From Roseobacter sp. (GTDB taxonomy: Bacteria > Pseudomonadota > Alphaproteobacteria > Rhodobacterales > Rhodobacteraceae): a DNA stretch of 6,442 bases. The notes under the pieces are model-generated. The model was not told the origin of the DNA. It saw nothing but the letters and a program-made list of their open reading frames with translations, and searched no databases. This document shows positions 1 to 4,823 of the stretch, one piece after another. The position numbers were made by a program, and so were the translations under genes. Location: NCBI GenBank assembly GCA_024636425.1, contig JAGXHB010000160.1, positions 1 through 6,442 of the forward strand, read 5' to 3'. Positions within the stretch are counted from its first letter, which is position 1. Each line of letters opens with the position of its first letter.

Positions 1-1146
1 CAGATCTTCTTTCCGCGTGCCGGACTTGAGGATATCAATCGCAGGGAACACGCGCTTGTCTGCAATCTTGCGATCAAGCACGATTTCAGAGTTACCCGTA
101 CCCTTGAATTCCTCGAAGATAACTTCGTCCATGCGGCTGCCGGTATCGATCAGGGCTGTCGCGATGATCGTCAGCGATCCACCTTCTTCGATGTTACGCG
201 CGGCACCAAAGAAACGCTTGGGCCTTTGCAAGGCATTCGCATCCACACCGCCGGTCAGAACCTTGCCCGACGACGGCACCACAGTGTTGAAGGCGCGTCC
301 AAGGCGCGTGATCGAATCAAGCAAGATCACAACATCCCGCTTGTGTTCGACCAGACGCTTGGCCTTTTCAATCACCATCTCGGACACCGCGACGTGACGG
401 GTTGCAGGCTCGTCAAAGGTTGAGGAGACAACCTCGCCTTTCACGCTACGCTGCATGTCGGTAACTTCTTCAGGGCGTTCATCGATCAGCAACACGATCA
501 GATAGCACTCGGGGTGGTTCTTTTCGATCGAATTGGCGATGTTTTGCAGCAGAACCGTCTTACCGGTACGCGGCGGCGCCACGATCAGGCAACGCTGTCC
601 CTTGCCGATGGGCGATACCAGATCGATGATCCGGGCAGAGCGGTCCTTCACCGTCGGGTCTTCGACTTCCATCGTCAGACGCTCGTCAGGATAAAGTGGC
701 GTCAGGTTCTCAAAGGCAACCTTGTGACGCGCCTTTTCAGGGTCTTCAAAATTGATCTTCGTCACTTCGGTCAGTGCAAAATAGCGTTCCGTATCGTCAG
801 GTGCCTTGATCAGCCCCTCGATCGTGTCGCCCGTGCGCAGCGAGTGCTGGCGTATCATTTCGGGCGAGACATAGATGTCATCAGGACCGGGCAGATAGTT
901 CGCCTCGGGAGAGCGCAGAAAGCCGAAGCCGTCCTGCAATACTTCAAGCACACCATCGCCAGAGATTTCCCAGCCTTCATCCGCGCGTTCGCGCAGGATC
1001 TGGAACATCATCTCGCCTTTGCGCATGGTTGATGCATTTTCGATCTCAAGCTCTTCGGCCATGGCCAGAAGGTTCTTGGGCGTCTGCGCTTTCAGATCGG
1101 CAAGGTTCAGCGTTTCGGACGTGATGGTGAGGTTTTCATCGTTCAT
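1..1146 (-). CDS. rho: Transcription termination factor Rho (C-terminal end outside the window)
   Basis: This is the hexameric RNA-dependent ATPase/helicase that binds C-rich nascent RNA and ends transcription. The window shows 382 codons read without interruption from ATG 1146 to base 1; compared with the roughly 420-residue family only the C-terminal few dozen residues are missing. Visible elements, in order: an N-terminal helical domain; the RNA-binding RNP-like motif DGFGFLR at residues 72-78; Walker A APPRTGKT at 190-197; the DERPEEV segment at 222-228; Walker B LLDSITR with D277; the Q-loop with SGK at 293-295; the R-loop KGTGN at 348-352; and the arginine-finger region SGTRKE with R378. 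Residue numbers run 12 ahead of E. coli Rho, reflecting a slightly longer N terminus. The start is supported by AGGA about 8 bases upstream. It lies 126 bases downstream of hemJ on the same strand. Rho is known to autoregulate in other bacteria; that is not shown here. Confidence 0.98.
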   Translation of the reverse strand, partial: MNDENLTITSETLNLADLKAQTPKNLLAMAEELEIENASTMRKGEMMFQILRERADEGWEISGDGVLEVLQDGFGFLRSPEANYLPGPDDIYVSPEMIRQHSLRTGDTIEGLIKAPDDTERYFALTEVTKINFEDPEKARHKVAFENLTPLYPDERLTMEVEDPTVKDRSARIIDLVSPIGKGQRCLIVAPPRTGKTVLLQNIANSIEKNHPECYLIVLLIDERPEEVTDMQRSVKGEVVSSTFDEPATRHVAVSEMVIEKAKRLVEHKRDVVILLDSITRLGRAFNTVVPSSGKVLTGGVDANALQRPKRFFGAARNIEEGGSLTIIATALIDTGSRMDEVIFEEFKGTGNSEIVLDRKIADKRVFPAIDILKSGTRKEDL

Positions 1147-1272
1147 GGAAATATCCTGTTCCGGCCCGACAAATTCGGGCGGGGCGTGACGGAAAAATAT
1201 GGCAGGCAAATGCGATCCCCGGACGGGGTGCTGCATGTCACTTACTTTGAATAACGCCTTGGGTCAATCCGG
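1147..1272 (-). promoter_or_regulatory. rho 5' leader / hemJ-rho intergenic region
   Basis: This 126-base gap holds the leader of rho. A TTGACC hexamer on the minus strand (1262-1267), just past the hemJ stop, resembles a -35 box, but no good -10 lies 16-18 bases downstream, so a promoter here is tentative. Two small GC-rich hairpins are visible: CCCC-GGAC-GGGG at 1217-1228 and GCCCGA-CAAAT-TCGGGC at 1164-1180. The second sits immediately before the rho ribosome binding site. Neither is followed by a run of T on the minus strand, so neither looks like an intrinsic terminator. hemJ and rho may be partly co-transcribed. A long structured leader would fit Rho autoregulation, but this is inference. 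Confidence 0.35.
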
Positions 1273-1722
1273 TTAGAATTTTACGATAACCGAAAGGACA
1301 ATCACGATCATCAGCACCGTGGGAACTTCGTTCATCATCCGGTACTGCCGCCCTGTCATCTTGTTCTGTCCGGCTGCAAACCCCCTGACCCGCGCAAAAA
1401 GCCATGCGTGAAAGACTGTCATTGCAATCACGGCAACGGCCTTGGTCCAGGGCCAGATCATCGTCCAGTCGACGATGCCCGGCGTAAAAACCAGACACAG
1501 TCCAAAGATCCATGTGGCGATCATGGCGGGGCGCATGATCACATTTGCCAGCTTGAATTCCATCATGGCAAAAAGTTCATGCGTGTCCCCCGTCAGGCCC
1601 ACACGCTCCGTATGGTGGACCAACAAGCGCGGCAGGTAAAACAATGCCGCCATCCACGATATGACCGCCATGATATGGATCGACTTTGTCCAAGGATAGA
1701 TGATGGCAAGAAGATCAGACAT
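1273..1722 (-). CDS. hemJ: Protoporphyrinogen IX oxidase HemJ (UPF0093 family membrane protein)
   Basis: HemJ oxidises protoporphyrinogen IX to protoporphyrin IX in the inner membrane, the penultimate step of haem (and chlorophyll-type) synthesis in bacteria lacking HemG or HemY. The 149-residue protein has the expected family size and about four hydrophobic helices (roughly 5-32, 58-82, 88-112, 130-147). Family hallmarks are visible: the first helix contains K13, H16 and W23 followed by LFYLPRLLVHH (27-37). The second helix region has EFKLANVIMRPAM. A WPWTKA segment is at 90-95, and the C terminus has YRMMNEVPTVLMIVIV. H16 matches a conserved histidine of the family. The start is backed by GGAG six bases before ATG 1722. 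Transcription runs away from the gap at 1723-2124, whose AT-rich part forms its leader. The next gene downstream is rho. Assignment is strong; catalytic activity is inferred from the family. Confidence 0.93.
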   Translation of the reverse strand: MSDLLAIIYPWTKSIHIMAVISWMAALFYLPRLLVHHTERVGLTGDTHELFAMMEFKLANVIMRPAMIATWIFGLCLVFTPGIVDWTMIWPWTKAVAVIAMTVFHAWLFARVRGFAAGQNKMTGRQYRMMNEVPTVLMIVIVLSVIVKF

Positions 1723-1759
1723 TACACACTCCGTTGGCTGACCCCTTACTAATATAAAT

Positions 1760-1782
1760 AAGAAAAGAAGAAAGATGATGAT
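1760..1782 (+). other. Polypurine tract followed by GAT triplets in the hemJ leader / origin edge
   Basis: Bases 1760-1775 are all purines on the plus strand (A-rich with a few G), followed by GATGATGAT ending at 1782. On the minus strand this is a pyrimidine-rich stretch within the probable hemJ leader. Its composition differs sharply from the surrounding genes. It could be part of the easily melted origin DNA or simply leader sequence. The GAT triplets are not in the TAG/TAA orientation described for DnaA-trio elements on this strand. Confidence 0.4.
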
Positions 1783-1803
1783 GTAAGTAGGGACCGGTTT
1801 TTC

Positions 1804-1812
1804 TGTGGATTA
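1804..1812 (-). promoter_or_regulatory. DnaA box, one mismatch
   Basis: TGTGGATTA on the plus strand reads TAATCCACA on the minus strand. It differs from the consensus TTATCCACA only at position 2. It is the leftmost box-like site of the gap. Confidence 0.5.
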
Positions 1813-1824
1813 ACGAGATATACC

Positions 1825-1838
1825 GGCAGTTATCCCCC
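1825..1838 (+). repeat. Left arm of 14-base perfect inverted repeat with TTATCC core
   Basis: GGCAGTTATCCCCC occurs here on the plus strand and again, exactly complemented, at 2076-2089. The match stops at both ends. The arm contains TTATCCCCC (1830-1838), a DnaA-box-like 9-mer with two mismatches in its last three positions. The arms are 237 bases apart, too far for an ordinary hairpin, so a paired protein-binding site is likelier. Confidence 0.8.
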
Positions 1839-1886
1839 TGTGTACCCCGTTCGCCAGTGAAGTCTTACATGTTTTGATGCACACGG

Positions 1887-1902
1887 ATTTATATATTTAT
1901 AT
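1887..1902. other. AT-only tract, candidate duplex-unwinding element
   Basis: Sixteen consecutive A/T bases, mostly alternating, lie about 45 bases left of the perfect DnaA box at 1948-1956. With the AT-rich stretch to 1944 this is the easiest part of the gap to melt. It stands out strongly against the GC-rich flanking genes. Confidence 0.55.
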
Positions 1903-1908
1903 CAATGG

Positions 1909-1937
1909 TCTAAACAAAATCATGAGCGTTGTATAAT
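1909..1937 (+). promoter_or_regulatory. Possible promoter for the maf operon (weak)
   Basis: A perfect TATAAT is present at 1932-1937. At 17-base spacing the upstream hexamer is TCTAAA, which matches the -35 consensus at only three positions. The site is about 190 bases before maf. Because the surroundings are AT-rich and origin-like, the TATAAT may be chance. No better promoter for maf was seen. Confidence 0.2.
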
Positions 1938-1944
1938 TGTATAT
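1929..1944 (+). repeat. Tandem AT-rich 8-mer repeat (TTGTATAA / TTGTATAT)
   Basis: TTGTATAA at 1929-1936 is followed directly by TTGTATAT at 1937-1944; seven of eight positions are identical. It lies between the AT-only tract and the perfect DnaA box at 1948-1956. AT-rich tandem repeats next to DnaA boxes are a usual feature of bacterial unwinding elements. Confidence 0.6.
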
Positions 1945-1947
1945 CCA

Positions 1948-1956
1948 TGTGGATAA
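1948..1956 (-). promoter_or_regulatory. Perfect DnaA box
   Basis: TGTGGATAA on the plus strand is the exact complement of consensus TTATCCACA. It overlaps a 14-base palindrome (TATCCA-TG-TGGATA, 1942-1955), so the opposite strand presents a degenerate second half-site. Confidence 0.8.
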
Positions 1957-1969
1957 ATCGGCATAATTT

Positions 1970-1987
1970 CCGTTCAGGCCGTTCAGG
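1970..1987 (+). repeat. Tandem 9-mer direct repeat CCGTTCAGG x2
   Basis: CCGTTCAGG at 1970-1978 is repeated exactly at 1979-1987 with no spacer, and AGTTATCC with a DnaA-like core follows at 1988-1995. I do not recognise a protein that binds this sequence. It may be an origin-specific iteron-like element or a small tandem duplication. Confidence 0.75.
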
Positions 1988-1989
1988 AG

Positions 1990-2004
1990 TTATCCTTATC
2001 CCTG
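1990..2004 (+). promoter_or_regulatory. Two overlapping degenerate DnaA-box-like sites
   Basis: TTATCCTTA (1990-1998) and TTATCCCTG (1996-2004) overlap by three bases. Both keep the TTATCC core but diverge in the last three positions. They could be low-affinity DnaA sites, which commonly occur in arrays between strong boxes in origins. Confidence 0.4.
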
Positions 2005-2075
2005 CCCGTATAAACGCGGCGATCTTGCGGTGGGCTTCGCCGGATTTCAGCACGCGCACCAACCCCTCGCAATTC

Positions 2076-2089
2076 GGGGGATAACTGCC
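2076..2089 (-). repeat. Right arm of 14-base perfect inverted repeat with TTATCC core
   Basis: The minus strand reads GGCAGTTATCCCCC, identical to the plus strand at 1825-1838. It contains a TTATCCCCC DnaA-like site at 2076-2084 in the opposite orientation to the left arm. With the left arm it encloses the central AT-rich and DnaA-box region. Confidence 0.8.
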
Positions 2090-2116
2090 TAAGAACATCC
2101 TGCGATCACACACAGG

Positions 2117-2125
2117 TTATCCACA
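2117..2125 (+). promoter_or_regulatory. Perfect DnaA box overlapping the maf start codon
   Basis: TTATCCACA matches the consensus exactly; its final A is the first base of the maf ATG. The box fills the spacer between the AGG ribosome-binding sequence (2114-2116) and the start codon. Bound DnaA could affect maf operon transcription, but that is inference. Confidence 0.8.
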
Positions 2126-2724
2126 TGGCTCAAAAGCTCATTCTGGCCTCAGGCTCTGCCATTCGGGCGCAACTGCTAAGACAGGCCTGCGTCCCCTTTG
2201 ATGTCAGCGTTGCACGCATTGACGAAGAAATGATTAAGGCAGCACTGCTTGCAGATGGCGCCCCGCCCCGCGACATCGCCGACACGCTGGCCGAGATGAA
2301 GGCCCGCAAGGTCAGCGACAAGAACCCCGGTGCGCTGGTACTGGGATGTGATCAGGTTCTGGATCATCGCGGTCGTTTATTATCGAAACCGGAAACAGCC
2401 GAGGATGCGATTGCCCAGCTGATTGCGCTGCGCGGTGACCGGCATAGTTTGCTGTCAGCAGCGGTCATCGTTGAAGATGGTAAACCGATCTGGCGGCATG
2501 TCGGTCAGGTGAGGCTGCGGATGCGGGATGCGTCCGACGATTATATTGCTGACTATGTAGCGCGGAACTGGGACAGCATCCGCCACGCCGTCGGCGCCTA
2601 TAAACTCGAGGAAGAAGGCGTCAGGCTTTTCAGCGGGATTGAAGGCGATTACTTTAATGTCCTAGGATTGCCGTTGTTGGAATTACTCAACTATCTGACG
2701 CTCCGAGGGGATCTAGCCGCATGA
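2125..2724 (+). CDS. maf: Maf family nucleotide pyrophosphatase (YceF-like)
   Basis: Maf proteins hydrolyse non-canonical or modified nucleoside triphosphates to monophosphates plus pyrophosphate in the cytoplasm, cleaning the nucleotide pool. The 199-residue length is typical. Family motifs are in order: LASGSAIRAQLL at 7-18, the DEE acidic group at 33-35, GCDQVLD at 74-80 with D76, SKPET at 87-91, GDRHSLLSAAV at 104-114, GAYKLEEEG at 157-165 and GDYFNVLGLPL at 174-184. The DQ pair in the 74-80 motif is more like YceF (reported to act on 7-methyl-GTP) than YhdE, so the dTTP/UTP activity of YhdE should not be assumed. The start at 2125 is the only early ATG, with a weak AGG eight bases upstream. 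It heads a coupled operon, and its stop overlaps the aroE start by four bases (ATGA). Confidence 0.93.
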   Translation: MAQKLILASGSAIRAQLLRQACVPFDVSVARIDEEMIKAALLADGAPPRDIADTLAEMKARKVSDKNPGALVLGCDQVLDHRGRLLSKPETAEDAIAQLIALRGDRHSLLSAAVIVEDGKPIWRHVGQVRLRMRDASDDYIADYVARNWDSIRHAVGAYKLEEEGVRLFSGIEGDYFNVLGLPLLELLNYLTLRGDLAA

Positions 2725-3554
2725 GCATTCCGAAGATACCGCTTGCCGCCGTGATCGGGTCGCCAATCGCCCATTCGAAATCCCCACAAATACACGGTTA
2801 CTGGTTAAGAACCCTCGGCATCCCCGGAGCCTACATTCCGATGGATGTCGCAGCCGACGATCTTGAACAGGTGTTGAGGACATTGCCGAAAATGGGTTTC
2901 GTCGGTGCGAATATCACGATCCCTCATAAAGAGGCGGTGATGGAGATTGCTGACATCATCACCGACCGTGCGACCCTGATCGGTGCCGTCAATACGCTGA
3001 TCTTTCGCGCGGACGGTAGGATTCAGGGGGACAATACGGATGGCTACGGTTTTATTGAAAACCTCAAGTCAGGCGCCCCCCAATGGAACCCCAAGGCCGG
3101 GCCTGCCGCCGTTCTGGGTGCGGGAGGTGCTGCGCGAGCGGTCATCGCATCGCTGCTGGAAGCAGGCGTGCCCGAAATCTTGTTGTCGAACCGGACCCGC
3201 GTACGCGCGGACAGGTTGAAATCGGTCTTTGGCAGCCGCGTGACAGTCTACGACTGGGTACAGGCCGGAAATATGCTGGATCACGCCCCATTGGTGGTGA
3301 ATACAACCTCGCTTGGAATGATCGGAAAGCAGGAACTCCGCGTGCCGCTTGACGGGTTGCGGCAGGATGCGATCGTGACGGATCTTGTGTATGCTCCGCT
3401 CAAGACCAGACTGCTGCAAACCGCCGAGGATATGGGGTGTGTCACCGTCGATGGGCTGGGCATGCTGTTGCATCAGGCGGTACCCGGATTTGAACGCTGG
3501 TTCGGCACAAGGCCTGTCGTGGACCGCGCAACCCGCGCGGCGGCGTTGCGCTGA
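2721..3554 (+). CDS. aroE: Shikimate dehydrogenase (NADP+)
   Basis: AroE reduces 3-dehydroshikimate to shikimate with NADPH, the fourth step of aromatic amino-acid synthesis. The 277-residue protein shows the complete fold. In the substrate domain, SPIAHSKSPQIH at 14-25 carries the shikimate-binding serines S19 and S21. NITIPHK at 64-70 has the catalytic lysine K70, with N91 in AVNT and D107 in GDNTDGYG. The nucleotide domain has the glycine-rich loop GAGGAARA at 133-140 and NRT at 157-159, which usually favours NADP. Q252 in LLHQAVPGFERW lies near the C terminus. ATG 2721 overlaps the maf stop (ATGA) and is preceded by GAGGGG about ten bases upstream. Its own TGA shares one base with the coaE start. 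Translational coupling across the operon is likely. Confidence 0.97.
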   Translation: MSIPKIPLAAVIGSPIAHSKSPQIHGYWLRTLGIPGAYIPMDVAADDLEQVLRTLPKMGFVGANITIPHKEAVMEIADIITDRATLIGAVNTLIFRADGRIQGDNTDGYGFIENLKSGAPQWNPKAGPAAVLGAGGAARAVIASLLEAGVPEILLSNRTRVRADRLKSVFGSRVTVYDWVQAGNMLDHAPLVVNTTSLGMIGKQELRVPLDGLRQDAIVTDLVYAPLKTRLLQTAEDMGCVTVDGLGMLLHQAVPGFERWFGTRPVVDRATRAAALR

Positions 3555-4156
3555 TGTTCTTGCTAGGGCTGACAGGGTCGATCGGGATGGGCAAATCCAC
3601 AACCGCCGCGATGTTCGCAGAAGCAGGCTGTGCGGTATGGGATGCGGATGCGGCTGTGCATCGCCTTTATGCCAAGGGCGGCGCGGCTGCCCCAGCGTTT
3701 CAGTCAGCCTTCCCCGAGGCTGTGGTCGATGGTGCCGTATCGCGCACGGCCTTGAAGGAGATCATCGGGCGTGACCCGACGGCGCTTAGGATGATCGAAA
3801 GCATCGTTCACCCTTTGGTCGGTCAGGACCGCGCTGCATTTCTTGAAAACGCCACGTCGGATATCGTCGTCCTCGATATTCCGCTGATCTTTGAAACCGG
3901 CGGGGAAAAGAAGATGGACGCCGTGGCGTGTGTCTCTGTTTCCTCTGATATACAAAAAGAGCGTGTGATGGCGCGCGGCACGATGACAGTCGAGCAGTTT
4001 GAGAATATCCGAGCCAAGCAGATGCCAAATGCTGACAAATGCGCTCTGTCAGACTATGTGATTGAAACCGATACGCTGGAACATGCGCGCGCGCAGGTGC
4101 TGGCGATCATCGACGACATCAAAGGAAAACTGCCCCATGCGCGAGATCGTTCTTGA
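3554..4156 (+). CDS. coaE: Dephospho-CoA kinase
   Basis: CoaE phosphorylates the 3'-hydroxyl of the ribose in dephospho-coenzyme A using ATP, the last step of coenzyme A synthesis. The 200 residues match the family. The P-loop GSIGMGKS is at 8-15, directly after a short first strand, so the start cannot be further downstream. DAD at 30-32 contains the probable catalytic aspartate, HPL is at 86-88, LDIPLIFETG at 107-116 is the CoA-site strand, and the lid region ERVMARGTMTVEQFENI spans 136-152. Translation starts at the ATG of a TGATG junction with aroE. No strong ribosome binding site precedes it, suggesting reinitiation by ribosomes finishing aroE. The last 20 bases overlap the start of dnaQ. 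Confidence 0.96.
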   Translation: MFLLGLTGSIGMGKSTTAAMFAEAGCAVWDADAAVHRLYAKGGAAAPAFQSAFPEAVVDGAVSRTALKEIIGRDPTALRMIESIVHPLVGQDRAAFLENATSDIVVLDIPLIFETGGEKKMDAVACVSVSSDIQKERVMARGTMTVEQFENIRAKQMPNADKCALSDYVIETDTLEHARAQVLAIIDDIKGKLPHARDRS

Positions 4157-4823
4157 TACAGAAACCACGGGTTTCGACCCTGAATCAGGCGACCGGATCG
4201 TTGAAATAGGTGCGGTCGAGCTGTTAAACCACGTCGCGACCGGCAATACCTTTCACCAATACATCAACCCTGAACGCGCAATGCCGGACGAAGCGTTTCA
4301 GGTGCATGGTCTGGGTGACGACTTCCTGCGCGACAAGCCCAAGTTTGCGCAAATCGGGCGTGATTTCGTCGACTTTATCGGCAGCTCCAAGCTGGTCATT
4401 CACAATGCTGCCTTCGACATCAAGTTTCTCAACGCCGAACTCAGATGGATGGGTCTGCCTGAAATTCCCTGGACACAGGCGCTTGATACACTGGCCATCG
4501 CGCGCAAACGGTTTCCGGGCTCCCCGGCTTCGCTTGATGCGCTGTGCCGCCGTTTCGGCATCGACAACACGTCGCGCACACTGCACGGGGCTTTGCTGGA
4601 CAGCGAAATTCTGGCTGAAGTCTATCTTGAGCTGATTGGCGGACGGCAGCCGGACTTTGGACTGTCCTCCCAACCGGAGCGTAAGGAAGGCGACACGTCA
4701 GTCGATTGGACACCGCGTCCGCGGCCAAACGCCTTGCCCCCCAGAATAACGGAGCAAGAAGCCGCCGCCCACGCTGAATTTGTCAGCAAATTGGGCGACG
4801 GTGCCGTCTGGAACGCTGGTTAA
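4137..4823 (+). CDS. dnaQ: DNA polymerase III epsilon subunit (3'-5' proofreading exonuclease)
   Basis: The epsilon subunit removes mispaired bases during replication as part of the polymerase III core. The DEDDh exonuclease residues are all present: D7 and E9 in LDTETTG, D94 in HNAAFDIKFLN, and H150 plus D155 in LHGALLDSEILAEVYLEL. After the nuclease domain, QPDFGL at 171-176 resembles a beta-clamp-binding hexapeptide at the position where E. coli epsilon has one. The C-terminal segment with EAAAHAEFVSKLGDGAVWN resembles the part that binds the alpha subunit. I choose ATG 4137 (228 residues), with AGGA ten bases upstream. The frame is open further upstream to 4062, but the extra 25 residues would precede the exonuclease motif and overlap coaE. 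It is the last gene of the maf operon. Its TAA overlaps the secB stop tail-to-tail. Confidence 0.95.
   Translation: MREIVLDTETTGFDPESGDRIVEIGAVELLNHVATGNTFHQYINPERAMPDEAFQVHGLGDDFLRDKPKFAQIGRDFVDFIGSSKLVIHNAAFDIKFLNAELRWMGLPEIPWTQALDTLAIARKRFPGSPASLDALCRRFGIDNTSRTLHGALLDSEILAEVYLELIGGRQPDFGLSSQPERKEGDTSVDWTPRPRPNALPPRITEQEAAAHAEFVSKLGDGAVWNAG

Larger units (their letters stand above)
1723..2124. other. Candidate chromosomal replication origin (oriC)
   Basis: No convincing gene occupies these 402 bases. The hexamer TTATCC or its complement occurs six times (plus strand at 1830, 1990, 1996, 2117; minus strand at 1951-1956 and 2079-2084), where about 0.2 would be expected by chance. Two of these are perfect DnaA boxes TTATCCACA (1948-1956 minus; 2117-2125 plus), and a one-mismatch box lies at 1804-1812. 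AT-only sequence at 1887-1902 and a tandem TTGTATA repeat at 1929-1944 could be the unwinding element. A tandem 9-mer (1970-1987) and a perfect 14-base inverted repeat (1825-1838 / 2076-2089) add structure. Genes on both sides point outward, as is common around oriC. In alphaproteobacteria the origin often lies near haem genes, rho and the maf-aroE-coaE-dnaQ group. No initiation data are available, so this is inference from pattern. Confidence 0.75.

Noticed and set aside
17..397. Plus-strand 126-codon open frame
   Set aside because: It is the antisense shadow of the rho ATPase region; no motif or ribosome binding site supports it.
514..1032. Plus-strand 172-codon open frame
   Set aside because: It lies entirely antisense to rho, whose minus-strand translation is continuous and carries all Rho motifs.
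1408..1752. Plus-strand open frame opposite hemJ
   Set aside because: It is a composition-driven shadow of hemJ with low-complexity His/Asp-rich content and no family resemblance.
1900..1912. IHF-like site in the origin gap
   Set aside because: It matches the loose IHF consensus with one mismatch, which is expected often in AT-rich DNA.
1723..2124. CtrA (TTAA-N7-TTAA) and CcrM (GANTC) sites
   Set aside because: I searched for both because they mark the Caulobacter origin, and found no full match in the gap.
3069..3602. Minus-strand 177-codon frame opposite aroE
   Set aside because: It overlaps the well-supported aroE and coaE genes on the other strand and has no recognisable domain.
4062..4136. 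Upstream extension of dnaQ by 25 codons
   Set aside because: The extension reads out-of-frame coaE sequence. Family alignment and a ribosome binding site favour ATG 4137, just before the first exonuclease motif.
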